Origin: Saprospiraceae bacterium
GTDB lineage: Bacteria; Bacteroidota; Bacteroidia; Chitinophagales; Saprospiraceae
Assembly: GCA_013001595.1 (NCBI GenBank)
Contig: JABDMH010000079.1
Span: forward strand, 1-40,963
Length of the DNA: 40,963 bases
Direction: 5' to 3'
Part shown: positions 8,622-17,234 of the stretch, piece after piece
How positions within the stretch are numbered: position 1 is the stretch's first letter
Layout of the letters: each line of letters opens with the position of its first letter
Made by a program: the position numbers and the translations under genes
The notes under the pieces: generated by a model
Seen by the model: the letters and a program-made list of their open reading frames with translations, nothing else
Database searches by the model: none
What the model was told of the DNA's origin: nothing

Positions 8622-8700
8622 GTTTTTGATCAGACGAACATGGATTTCAATGCAATGTGCTGCTGATAAGCTTTTTCAAGTAAAAAAAAAGTTATGAACA

Positions 8701-9684
8701 ATGGGTAACAAAGGTGTAGAAGTGGTTGGCGTAATAGGATTAGGGTTTATGGGGTGTAGCATAGTGGCGGCACTACTACTTAAAGACCAGCAGGTTGTAG
8801 CAGTGGCCCCGTTGTCCACAGACCTTAAGGAAGGGCCGGGTGAAATAGAGCAGGCATTGCTACAGTGCCTTAATAATGGCTTCACCGATCAAGACCCGAA
8901 AGTCTTAATGGAGAATCTTGAGATTACAGAAGACTATTCGGCATTAGCCCCATGTACGATAGTGATCGAGACCGTTATTGAGGACCTTGCTATAAAGAAG
9001 TCCGTTTTAGAAAAGGTCGAAAGTGTCGTAGCTGATGATGCCATTATCACTAGCAATACATCTGCCATACCGATCAGTACATTGCAAAAGTTCCTTCATA
9101 AACCACATCGCTTTTATGGTATGCATTGGGCTGAACCCGCTTATGCATCTAGATTTCTAGAGCTCATCTCTGGAAGTGAGAGCAGTTCACTGCTGGTTGA
9201 AAAACTCCGTAGGGTTACCGTAGCTTGGGGTAAAGAACCTACCATCGTGCGTAAAGATATTCGTGGTTTTATCACCAATCGGATTATGTATGCCATGTAT
9301 CGGGAAGCATTTTATTTGGTAGAAAATGGATATGCCACCATCGAAGACGTGGACAGTGCCTGTAAAAATGATGGGGGCACCTGGATGAGTTTCTGTGGCT
9401 TATTTCGGTACATGGATTTGACAGGGTTACAGGCCTATCATACCGTAATGAAAGATTTGTTTCCCACATTAAGCAATGAAACAAAAGTTCCAAAGTTGAT
9501 AAGCCGCATAGCAGAACAGGGGGGGAATGGCACTTCCAATGGAAGAGGTTTTTATACCTATACTCCCGATGAAGCTCGTGAATGGGACGAAGCCTTTCGT
9601 AATTTCTCTCTCGAATTGTATAAACTGACTGAGCAATACATTGACTTAGGTAAAGTTCAAAAAGATAATAATGAAAGAAGCTAA
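8701..9684 (+). CDS. 3-hydroxyacyl-CoA dehydrogenase-family protein (NAD-binding + C-terminal domain)
   Basis: 327 residues. The Rossmann motif GLGFMG (13-18) starts the NAD-binding domain; TSNTSAIPIS (117-126) and FYGMHWAEPA with the likely catalytic His142 follow; VRKDIRGFITNRIMYAMYREA begins the helical C-terminal domain. Two deviations from classical enzymes: the end of the second beta strand reads VVAVAPLSTD rather than the usual V-D, so the Asp that binds the NAD ribose is missing, and the GMHFFNP motif is GMHWAEPA. The substrate may thus not be an acyl-CoA, and cofactor preference may differ. It overlaps the following dipeptidase gene by 14 bp and lies 79 bp after the PLP enzyme, so it belongs to the same cluster. 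Confidence 0.82.
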   Translation: MGNKGVEVVGVIGLGFMGCSIVAALLLKDQQVVAVAPLSTDLKEGPGEIEQALLQCLNNGFTDQDPKVLMENLEITEDYSALAPCTIVIETVIEDLAIKKSVLEKVESVVADDAIITSNTSAIPISTLQKFLHKPHRFYGMHWAEPAYASRFLELISGSESSSLLVEKLRRVTVAWGKEPTIVRKDIRGFITNRIMYAMYREAFYLVENGYATIEDVDSACKNDGGTWMSFCGLFRYMDLTGLQAYHTVMKDLFPTLSNETKVPKLISRIAEQGGNGTSNGRGFYTYTPDEAREWDEAFRNFSLELYKLTEQYIDLGKVQKDNNERS

Positions 9685-10774
9685 ATTGATCATAGATGTG
9701 CATTTGGATCTGGCAACCAATGCGATGACTCTGAATAGAGACCTCACCCAATCTGTGCAGCACATTAGGGATAAAGAGAAGAAATTAGGGTGGGATGATT
9801 TCCAGGATCGGGGAAATGGCACAGTGGCACTGCCAGAGTTGCGATCCGGTAGGGTGGGACTGGTCTTTGCGACGATGATCTCTCGCTATTCCGAGCATGG
9901 TTCTCCACTCGCCACTATGAGTCTACCAGGATGGCATTCTCCAGATCAAGCCTACGCCTATGCACAATGTCAACTGGCCTGGTATAGACAAATGGAAGAA
10001 GCCGGTGAAATGGTACAGATCAGCGATGTTGAGTCGTTAGTTAGTCACACACAGCAATGGCTTAAAGCGGATTCGGTCGAAAATCTTCCGGTTGGATACA
10101 TACTTGCGCTCGAAGGAGCGGATTCTTTAGTCACACCGGAATATATCCATCGATATCATGCCCAGGGCTTACGGTCGATCGGTATATCTCACTATGGTCC
10201 AGGTAGATACGCTGCCGGTACCCATTCGGATGGAAGTGGACTGACATCACTTGGCTTTGAATTACTGAGGGAGATGAATCAGTTGAATATCCTGTTGGAT
10301 CTGACGCACCTAACGGACAAAGGATTTTATCAAGCCATAGAAACTTTCTCCGGTCCTGTAATTGCCAGCCACCAAAATTGTCGAGCCCTCATCCCTGGTG
10401 AACGACAATTTGCAGATGATCAACTGAAGGTCATCATTGAACGTCAGGGGGTTATTGGGGGGGCACTTGATGCTTGGATGCTGTTTCCTGACTATAAGAT
10501 GAAACAGGATAGCCCAAGAGGATTGGGTATAAATTTGGACAAACTGGTGGACCATTTCGACTACATATGTCAATTGGCTGGCAATTGTAACCATATCGGA
10601 ATTGGGAGTGATTTGGATGGACTATTTGGAACGGAGCAGTCGCCCTATGACCTGGATACAATTGCAGACCTACAGAAGTTTGTAGGATTGCTGCAAAAGA
10701 GGGGCTACACTGAAGCACACATGGAACAAATCTTCTACAAGAATTGGATAAACCTACTTGAAGATTCCATCTAG
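9671..10774 (+). CDS. M19 membrane-dipeptidase family metallopeptidase
   Basis: 367 residues, TIM-barrel peptidase of family M19. Binuclear zinc ligands are visible: H11xD13 in IDVHLDLA, bridging E148 in LALEGAD, H213 in LLDLTHLTDKGF and H234 in VIASHQNCRAL; IGIGSDLDG near residue 315 is the C-terminal signature. There is no signal peptide or membrane helix, so a cytoplasmic enzyme is inferred. M19 enzymes cleave dipeptides and many tolerate or prefer a D-residue at the C-terminal side, which fits placement downstream of a D-amino-acid PLP enzyme and RidA. The start overlaps the end of the dehydrogenase gene by 14 bp, indicating translational coupling. Confidence 0.92.
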   Translation: MKEAKLIIDVHLDLATNAMTLNRDLTQSVQHIRDKEKKLGWDDFQDRGNGTVALPELRSGRVGLVFATMISRYSEHGSPLATMSLPGWHSPDQAYAYAQCQLAWYRQMEEAGEMVQISDVESLVSHTQQWLKADSVENLPVGYILALEGADSLVTPEYIHRYHAQGLRSIGISHYGPGRYAAGTHSDGSGLTSLGFELLREMNQLNILLDLTHLTDKGFYQAIETFSGPVIASHQNCRALIPGERQFADDQLKVIIERQGVIGGALDAWMLFPDYKMKQDSPRGLGINLDKLVDHFDYICQLAGNCNHIGIGSDLDGLFGTEQSPYDLDTIADLQKFVGLLQKRGYTEAHMEQIFYKNWINLLEDSI

Positions 10775-11054
10775 ATCAGCACCGAAGTTGGCTCTAGAGC
10801 TCCTGTATATGCATGTGATGTTTGACAAAAACCAACAAAGTTGGAACTATAAGTCGCTGATAATGGTTTAGTTAGCAACAGGGGAAACTCTTTGCAGGTA
10901 TGACACTAGGTAATTCAGGTGATTTTTTGTATCATCCGCGTTTTGCTGCCGTTTTGGAGTGAGTATACTATTGCCCCTACAAGGCTGTCCGGCACACTGA
11001 TTGGCGTGCAGTTGAATTTAGAAATTTATAATATTTAATTTATTAAAACAGTAT

Positions 11055-11243
11055 ATGCTAATAATTGATGTAAAAGATTCAGAATCCATTGATCGGGCCC
11101 TAAAAAGATACAAAAGAAAGCATCGGAGGATAGGTTTGATGAAAGAACTTAGAAATCGAAAATTTTTCACGAAGAAGTCCGTACAGCGTCGGAATGAAAT
11201 TTTAGATGCCGCGTACCGACAAGAGAAATATGGATCTAACTAA
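11055..11243 (+). CDS. rpsU: 30S ribosomal protein bS21
   Basis: 62 residues, typical size and strongly basic. Recognised by SIDRALKRYKRK, RKFFTKKSVQRR and the ending AAYRQEKYGSN. bS21 sits next to the 3' end of 16S rRNA; in Flavobacterium it helps hide the anti-Shine-Dalgarno sequence. The leader is very AT-rich (about 11013-11054) and shows no AGGAGG-like site ahead of the ATG. It begins a block with a small basic protein and a cold-shock-domain protein, all on the plus strand. Confidence 0.92.
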   Translation: MLIIDVKDSESIDRALKRYKRKHRRIGLMKELRNRKFFTKKSVQRRNEILDAAYRQEKYGSN

Positions 11244-11277
11244 ACACTAAATTTTATATTCACTATAATTCATAGTC

Positions 11278-11517
11278 ATGCCTAGAAAAAGCACAAAGAA
11301 ATTTGATTTTGCCAAGGGTGTATATTATTTTAATATTAAGAAGGGATACAATTCTAATATAACAATAAAGCGAAAGGAGAAGCAAAAGGCAATTGATGCC
11401 TTTGCATCATATTTAAAATCTTACAAAGAGCAATGTGAGTGGTTGGGTAAATGGGATGGCAAGAAGTTTACTGAAGATAACTTTGATAAATTAGTCGGCC
11501 AGTCCTCAGCTGCATAA
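11278..11517 (+). CDS. Small basic hypothetical protein
   Basis: 79 residues beginning MPRKSTKKFDFAKG, lysine-rich, with one likely long helix (about 35-55) and a C-terminal segment KWDGKKFTEDNFDKL. It starts 34 bp after rpsU and has the same AT-rich leader style, so it could share the rpsU transcript. No family recognised and no membrane segment. The charge and the neighbours (bS21, cold-shock domain) would fit a nucleic-acid- or ribosome-associated role, but nothing in the sequence proves this. Confidence 0.6.
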   Translation: MPRKSTKKFDFAKGVYYFNIKKGYNSNITIKRKEKQKAIDAFASYLKSYKEQCEWLGKWDGKKFTEDNFDKLVGQSSAA

Positions 11518-11686
11518 ATCATATTACAATCACTTAATAGTGCACGCCGCCACTAGGGTGTGTTTCTTGATCCCGAATGCTACTCAATTTACCAGAATCT
11601 TGTAGCGGTTTAACCGTCCAGCTCTTGGGTATGAGAAATATAGAATTTGATTCTAGGGCTGCAGCCTATTTTTATAAGACAAGAAA

Positions 11687-11977
11687 ATGTTTCAATCGGT
11701 AATCGGTAAAATCCGTGATTTTTTTACACCGTCGAGACCAGCCATAAGACGTACCAGTCAATCAGGTAAAGTAGGGTCTCAGGCTTATGAAGGTGTGATC
11801 ATCTACTTCAACCATCGCAAGGGCTATGGTTTCGTTAAGTCACCACATGAAGAAGACAGGATCTTTTTGCATGTATCCCAATTGAAAGGTAAGGCATCGA
11901 AAGGGAAGAAGGTGAAGTTTGACATAGAAAAATCCAGCGAAGGTATTCGGGCCATCAATGCAGAAATTTTGGCCTAG
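11687..11977 (+). CDS. Cold-shock-domain RNA-binding protein with N-terminal extension
   Basis: 96 residues. The cold-shock domain covers about 35-95, with RNP1-like KGYGFV (45-50) and RNP2-like IFLHVS (59-64), preceded by the G-x-I-x-x-FN strand. The first 34 residues are a basic extension (RDFFTPSRPAIRRTSQSG) not found in minimal CspA. Such proteins bind single-stranded RNA and melt structure. The 169 bp leader holds a small hairpin near 11605-11620 (CGGTT/AACCG), as might be expected for a leader-regulated cold-shock gene, but no defined element can be named. Confidence 0.85.
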   Translation: MFQSVIGKIRDFFTPSRPAIRRTSQSGKVGSQAYEGVIIYFNHRKGYGFVKSPHEEDRIFLHVSQLKGKASKGKKVKFDIEKSSEGIRAINAEILA

Positions 11978-12034
11978 CTATCAACTTGTGCACTGGTTGA
12001 GTGGCACTGTTCAAATACTACCAAAGCTGATGTT

Positions 12035-12856
12035 TCAGGTGTTTATTTTTTGAAATATCAGAATTCCCCATGTCAATTGTTCTTTGTCGACGGCATCAAT
12101 GGTGTCCTGGCATATTTCTGAAACAAACTTCTGATCGGCAGAAGTCACTTTTTTCTTAGTAGTACCTAACGCATTTAGGACCGCGAGGGCATGATTTTTC
12201 AATTCCTCGGGCATTTCTCGAATGTATGCAGTGTATAAGTTGTTCGTTCTCGCCAATCTTTTATAGGTCGCCAAAGTAGCCAACTCAATTAGACCTTGCT
12301 TTTCCAATAGAAAGGCATTATTTTCCTCCGCGTTGTCGGTTTTCATGATTTCAGTCAACACCAGTCGACCCTCCGGTTTGAGGGCTCTTGTAATCTGACG
12401 AAAGACATGCTCTTTTTCCGCTGAATGAAGCAAACTTTCTTGCGCCAAGACAAAGTCATAATTGGCATTTTCGAATAGCATATCTTGAAAATCCCCTTCC
12501 AAGATTTTGATGGACTGTTCGTATATTTCTTCTGCACTATTTAATTTGGTGTGCAACTTATTCTCAACCTTTGAGATGTTTACACAATCGACTTTGGAGC
12601 CATATTGATCCACGATAAATCTTGCTCCTGCTCCTTTTCCCGCTCCCAATTCTAAGAATTTGGTGCTTTTATTGACCTTAGGTAATAATTTCAACATCTT
12701 TGCCAAGATGGCCTTGGAAGCATCGTCTACGGAGAGCTCTTCATCACCATATAATCCGATGTGAAGAAAATGTGTTTCTAATACCGATTCGAGAAAGGAT
12801 TGAACCTTTTTCTGATCATAAAAGGCAGCGATTTTTTTCAATCTCTGATCATCCAT
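12035..12856 (-). CDS. SAM-dependent methyltransferase, sarcosine/dimethylglycine N-methyltransferase-like
   Basis: 273 residues, class I fold. Motif I is FLELGAGKGAGARF (67-80); DCVNISKVEN is the post-I region and FVLAQESLLHS the substrate-side motif. The N-terminal part with HFLHIGLYGDEEL and the pattern V-x-N-I-S-x-x-E-N resemble sarcosine/dimethylglycine N-methyltransferases of glycine betaine synthesis (usual reading HIGLY ... LNLSEVQN ... QDAILHS). The acceptor cannot be fixed from sequence; the betaine link is an inference. It is convergent with the cold-shock gene, 57 bp away, and stands alone on its strand. A role in osmotic stress is possible. Confidence 0.75.
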   Translation of the reverse strand: MDDQRLKKIAAFYDQKKVQSFLESVLETHFLHIGLYGDEELSVDDASKAILAKMLKLLPKVNKSTKFLELGAGKGAGARFIVDQYGSKVDCVNISKVENKLHTKLNSAEEIYEQSIKILEGDFQDMLFENANYDFVLAQESLLHSAEKEHVFRQITRALKPEGRLVLTEIMKTDNAEENNAFLLEKQGLIELATLATYKRLARTNNLYTAYIREMPEELKNHALAVLNALGTTKKKVTSADQKFVSEICQDTIDAVDKEQLTWGILIFQKINT

Positions 12857-13102
12857 ACTTTAAAACTTTGGCAAGCATTACTACATACGACTGGAAGCAA
12901 GAAGGCCGAAGAGAAAGGCATCCCACCTAGTATACGAGTCACTTGTTATTTGGCCCTAAATGTACGCCATTCACATTAATTTCCCCAAGGCCTGTTTCTG
13001 AGCAGTCATCATCGGTCACTACCGGCATTGAGGCAAGTAGTAACATCTGGCTCCTACAGATGCTATAAATGGTTTATTTTGTACATGGTCAATGCAAATG
13101 TC

Positions 13103-15016
13103 ATGGTGAGGAGATGTAACCTGCTTTTTTTTATGCTTCTGATGGTTGAAATCGTATTTGCGCAGCAAACCCCCTTTAATAGAGGGGTCAATCTTACAGA
13201 ATGGTTTCAGGTAGGGAGTCCTGGAGCGATTCATTTTTCACGCTATGATCAGAAAGACTTTGAGCAGATCAAACAACTTGGATGTGATGTAGTCCGTCTT
13301 CCAATCAATCTGCATGCTATGACCTCAGGTGCTCCTGACCATGTCCTCGATCCACTATTCACCAGATTCTTGGATCAAGCAATATCATGGGCAGAAGACC
13401 TTGAGCTGTACCTCATCTTGGATAATCATTCGTTTGATCCAAACGTAAGTACCGACCCATCAATAGAAAATACGCTAGTGCCAGTTTGGACGAATATGGC
13501 AGCGAGGTACAGTGACCGTTCTGAATTTCTACTATATGAAGTATTGAACGAACCACACGGCATTTCGGATGCGGTTTGGAATGCCATCCAGGCAAATGTC
13601 ATCAAGGGCATTCGTTCTGTGGATGAAAAACACACCATTGTGGTCGGAGGTCCACAATTTAACAGTTACCTAAATCTTCAAGCAATACCTGATTTTGGAG
13701 ATAACAACCTTATCTATACCTTTCATTTTTACGACCCATTTATTTTCACACATCAAGGAGCAACCTGGGTCTCGCCAGCGATCGATTTAGTCGACGTTCC
13801 CTTTCCTTACGATGCCTCTTCTATGCCCCCGTTGCCGAGTTCCCTCAATAATTCGTGGGTGGCTTTTTCATATGCCAATTACTTCAACGAAGGGACCGAA
13901 GAGCGAGTAAAGGCATTGATTGATGTGGCAGTGCGCTTTCGTAATGAGCGAAATGTGCCTGTGTACTGCGGCGAATTTGGGGTCTTTCAGCCCAATAGTG
14001 CGGAACCGGATCGTGTAGCATATTACGAGTTGGTGCGCTCTCACCTGGAAGAAAATGGCATTAGCTGGACCATTTGGGATTACCATGGCGGCTTCGGAGT
14101 CTTCCGTGAAGATGGAAATGGTCTCTTTGAGCACGACCTCAATGTCGAATTATTGGAAGCGTTGGATCTAAACATTCCGGAACAGACAGAATTCGAGATG
14201 AAACCCGTAAGCGAAGGATTTCCCATATATAGGGATCTTATCGAATCTCAAATATTTGATATTGGCTTTGGTGGACGTACAAATTATTACGTAGACGAAA
14301 ATCCCAATTATGGTGAGTACAACCTGTCTTGGTCTGAGGTAGATCAGTATAATACCCTGGGATTTGATTTTCTGCCAAATAAGGATATGAGCCAACTGGT
14401 GGTAGATGGTTATGCACTAGATCTATTTGTGAAAAGTGAGGAATCAGATTTGATGTTTGATGTGAGGTTTGTGGATACTAATTTGGAGGGAGAAGACTTG
14501 CCCTGGCGAATGCGGTATACCATCGGCCCTGATCAGGTGAGTTGGGACGGCACTTGGCAGCATCTCTTCATTCCTTTATCAGACTTCACCGAACATGGGG
14601 CATGGGACAATGAGTGGTTTGAACCCCAAGGTCTCTTTGATTGGAGATCCATAGATAGATTTGAGGTGTCTACTGAATTTGGTGCTATTGAAAGTAATGA
14701 CCTCCAACTAGATCAGATTGTGGTAACCAATTTAGATACGGCCCAAGTTCAACTTTCCACGGCAAATTTTTCCAACACTCAAGCATTCACTTTTGACATA
14801 GTACCTAACCCCGTCGAAGATCTCGTTTATGTTAGATCTACCATTACAAATACCCTTGAACTCCAGTTCTATGATGCCGTGGGAAAGTTGATGCACGTTG
14901 CTTCCATCAATAGTAACGATTCGTCATTGTCTCTATCTGCACTACCGCCAGGTCTCTATCTGGTCCACGCCATCAATGGTGGCAGTGTTGTCACCAAGAA
15001 GATCATTAAGCGGTAG
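13103..15016 (+). CDS. Secreted GH5 glycoside hydrolase with accessory domain and T9SS sorting domain
   Basis: With ATG 13103 the product is 637 residues and starts with a clean signal peptide (MVRRCNLLFFMLLMVEIVFA|Q); an ATG at 13085 would merely add six residues. The GH5 domain (about 25-375) shows RGVNLTEWF, VVRLPINLH, the acid/base E150 in YEVLNEPHG and the nucleophile E291 in YCGEFGVF. Residues about 400-545 form a beta-rich carbohydrate-binding-like domain. The last 75 residues (VPNPVEDLVYVRS ... LPPGLYLV ... KKIIKR) are a type A type IX secretion sorting domain, so the enzyme is exported by T9SS and attached or released at the cell surface. Likely substrate is a beta-glucan or mannan; the exact one is not readable. 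Confidence 0.88.
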   Translation: MVRRCNLLFFMLLMVEIVFAQQTPFNRGVNLTEWFQVGSPGAIHFSRYDQKDFEQIKQLGCDVVRLPINLHAMTSGAPDHVLDPLFTRFLDQAISWAEDLELYLILDNHSFDPNVSTDPSIENTLVPVWTNMAARYSDRSEFLLYEVLNEPHGISDAVWNAIQANVIKGIRSVDEKHTIVVGGPQFNSYLNLQAIPDFGDNNLIYTFHFYDPFIFTHQGATWVSPAIDLVDVPFPYDASSMPPLPSSLNNSWVAFSYANYFNEGTEERVKALIDVAVRFRNERNVPVYCGEFGVFQPNSAEPDRVAYYELVRSHLEENGISWTIWDYHGGFGVFREDGNGLFEHDLNVELLEALDLNIPEQTEFEMKPVSEGFPIYRDLIESQIFDIGFGGRTNYYVDENPNYGEYNLSWSEVDQYNTLGFDFLPNKDMSQLVVDGYALDLFVKSEESDLMFDVRFVDTNLEGEDLPWRMRYTIGPDQVSWDGTWQHLFIPLSDFTEHGAWDNEWFEPQGLFDWRSIDRFEVSTEFGAIESNDLQLDQIVVTNLDTAQVQLSTANFSNTQAFTFDIVPNPVEDLVYVRSTITNTLELQFYDAVGKLMHVASINSNDSSLSLSALPPGLYLVHAINGGSVVTKKIIKR

Positions 15017-15164
15017 TTGCATTATTCGTGCTTACCGAGCGATTTGTCACGAATGTTTGTGCCTGGGATCAATGGCTTTCGCAATAGGAAAGTGCAGTAG
15101 GACTACGTGCTGAATGTTCGCCATGTGAAAGCCGTACCAATGCAGACTCTAACAAGAATAGACT

Positions 15165-15194
15165 TTGATAATAGTAGAATAGTCGATACCTTTC
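15165..15194 (+). promoter_or_regulatory. Candidate Bacteroidota promoter for the symporter gene
   Basis: TTG at 15165-15167, a 19-base spacer and TACCTTTC at 15187-15194 approximate the Bacteroidota consensus TTG-N17-19-TAnnTTTG, 38 bp ahead of the ATG at 15232. One mismatch in the last base of the -7 element. Judged by eye only. Confidence 0.35.
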
Positions 15195-15231
15195 CTATGC
15201 TTTTCGCCACAACTTCACCGAATAGAAATAC

Positions 15232-16827
15232 ATGAAAAAGGTCGTTCTCACTCTTCTTACATGCCTGGGATTGCCGATCCTACTTGCGGCTCAATCAGAA
15301 TCTGCTGGACTTGATGATCAAATCAACGAGTTCTTTGGCCGGATCACTGGACCTATTGTCCAGTTCGTGTTCAGCGCTGTGCCCATTGCTGGTGTTGGTG
15401 TTCCGGTCGTCTTGATCATCTTGGTCTTGGGAGCGTTGTACTTCACGTTCTACTTTGGATTTGTCAATTTCAGGAATTTTGGAACGGCTGTAAATGTGGT
15501 GAGGGGCAAGTATGATGACTTAGAGATTCCACCGCCTGAGGTGTCCAATACCGTGTCGACTGTGGATGGAGATAATCCGGATACGATAAAAGTGGAGGGG
15601 CACCATGGAGAGGTCAGTCATTTTCAAGCTTTGACCGCAGCACTCTCAGCAACTGTTGGACTCGGCAACATTGCAGGCGTCGCCATAGCCATTTCTTTAG
15701 GCGGACCCGGCGCCACTTTTTGGTTAATTATTGCTGGACTTATTGGAATGGCATCGAAATTCACAGAGTGTACATTGGGTGTTAAATATCGAGAGATCAA
15801 CGAAGATGGAACTGTGTTTGGTGGCCCTATGTACTATCTAAGTAAGGGGTTTGCGGAACGCGGATGGGCTGGAGTTGGTAAAGGTTTTGCCATCTTCTTT
15901 GCCATAATGTGTATCGGAGGCTCCTTTGGAGGTGGAAATATGTTTCAAGCCAATCAGTCTTTTGCCATAATAGAGCAGATTACGGGAGGAGAAAGTAGCT
16001 TCGTACACGGCTATGGTTGGCTGTTTGGCTTGATCATGGCTGTTCTAGTTGCTGTCGTCATTATTGGAGGCATTAAGAGTATAGCAAGAGTTACCGATAA
16101 GATAGTACCGTTTATGGTAGTCGTTTATGTATTGGCTGCCTTATTCATCATATTTAGTAATCTTGGTACAGTACCTGAGGCATTCTCCCAAATATTTACC
16201 GGAGCGTTTTCGGGTGAAGCCATCACAGGAGGTGCAATTGGGGTGTTGATTCAAGGTTTCCGTAGGGCAGCATTTTCCAATGAAGCAGGTATTGGCAGCG
16301 CTTCGATAGCCCATTCGGCTGTAAAGACCAACTACCCAGCTAGTGAAGGTTTAGTTGCGTTGTTAGAACCTTTTATTGACACCGTAGTGGTCTGCACAAT
16401 GACTGCCTTGGTAGTGATCATCGGCAATATGGACGGCAGCATCATGATTTATGGCCAAGAAGCAGAAGGGGTCACTGCAACACTGAACGCTTTTACCAAA
16501 GTGATTCCGTGGTTCAATATTATCCTCGCTTTGGCAGTTACGTTGTTTGCCTTTTCAACCATGATCTCTTGGTCTTATTATGGCTATCAAGCATGGGCCT
16601 TTTTGTTGGGTCGAGACCAGAGGACTGAATACATTTACAAGTCCATCTTTTGTTTGTTTGTGATCATTGGGGCTGCATCTTCGCTACAGTCTGTGTTTGA
16701 CTTTTCTGATGCCATGATTTTTGCCATGTTGTTCCCCAATATGATTGGGCTAGTTATCCTAGCACCAAAAGTGAAAGAGGAATTGGCAAAATACTTGACA
16801 GCCATCAAGTCCCAAAGTGGAAATTGA
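15232..16827 (+). CDS. Alanine/glycine:cation symporter family protein (AGCS, AlsT-like)
   Basis: 531 residues. After a cleavable-looking signal sequence (about 1-20, ending LLAAQ) comes a polytopic protein with about 11 helices. Family motifs are [44 protein letters not shown] and [22 protein letters not shown], all diagnostic of AGCS sodium:alanine/glycine carriers. It imports small neutral amino acids with sodium in the inner membrane. AGCS members can take D- as well as L-alanine, so it might feed the D-amino-acid cluster 5 kb upstream, but there is no direct link. A long soluble insert (about 85-125) between early helices is typical of Bacteroidota members. Confidence 0.92.
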   Translation: MKKVVLTLLTCLGLPILLAAQSESAGLDDQINEFFGRITGPIVQFVFSAVPIAGVGVPVVLIILVLGALYFTFYFGFVNFRNFGTAVNVVRGKYDDLEIPPPEVSNTVSTVDGDNPDTIKVEGHHGEVSHFQALTAALSATVGLGNIAGVAIAISLGGPGATFWLIIAGLIGMASKFTECTLGVKYREINEDGTVFGGPMYYLSKGFAERGWAGVGKGFAIFFAIMCIGGSFGGGNMFQANQSFAIIEQITGGESSFVHGYGWLFGLIMAVLVAVVIIGGIKSIARVTDKIVPFMVVVYVLAALFIIFSNLGTVPEAFSQIFTGAFSGEAITGGAIGVLIQGFRRAAFSNEAGIGSASIAHSAVKTNYPASEGLVALLEPFIDTVVVCTMTALVVIIGNMDGSIMIYGQEAEGVTATLNAFTKVIPWFNIILALAVTLFAFSTMISWSYYGYQAWAFLLGRDQRTEYIYKSIFCLFVIIGAASSLQSVFDFSDAMIFAMLFPNMIGLVILAPKVKEELAKYLTAIKSQSGN

Positions 16828-17234
16828 AAAAGGAACGTACAGTCGGATTCGACTCCAAGGAACTTTTTACCGGAATCGCTCGTTCTGATATTGATTACGC
16901 GACCATAAAGAGAATCGACGAGAAGGGATAATTGTGGGCCTCGACTAAGGCCTTCACAGCATTTTGTCTTGTACCAACGTTAAGACCATATGGAGAATTT
17001 GGCTGTTTCAAGGTCATTTTCGCAGCATTTTTCATCTCCGACATAATAAAGTGTGATGAAAGGGCATTGTATGATAAGCTTTGGTTTACCCTAAATTGAA
17101 ACTTTTTGAGTTAGTGGGTGTTTTCATAAGCATCTGTAAAGGTGAACATGTTTAAGAGTTTGCTTTGTCGTTATTGAACGAGACCTTCTGAACTGGTGAT
17201 TTTATTAGAAGGATTTTTAAACTGAAAAATTTAT
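16828..17234. other. Long non-coding leader region
   Basis: About 400 bp without a supported open frame on either strand, between the symporter and the sigma factor gene. A small GTCG/CGAC hairpin lies near 16845-16856. The last 30 bases before ATG 17235 are AT-rich. It presumably contains the sigma gene promoter, but no convincing element was found. Confidence 0.3.

Noticed and set aside
13028-13102. Longer N-terminus of the GH5 enzyme
   Set aside because: Starting upstream puts up to 25 hydrophilic residues before the signal peptide; ATG 13103 gives a clean signal sequence.
16845-16860. tRNA-like T-arm (GGATTCGACTCC) after the symporter gene
   Set aside because: No matching acceptor, D or anticodon arms are present around it.
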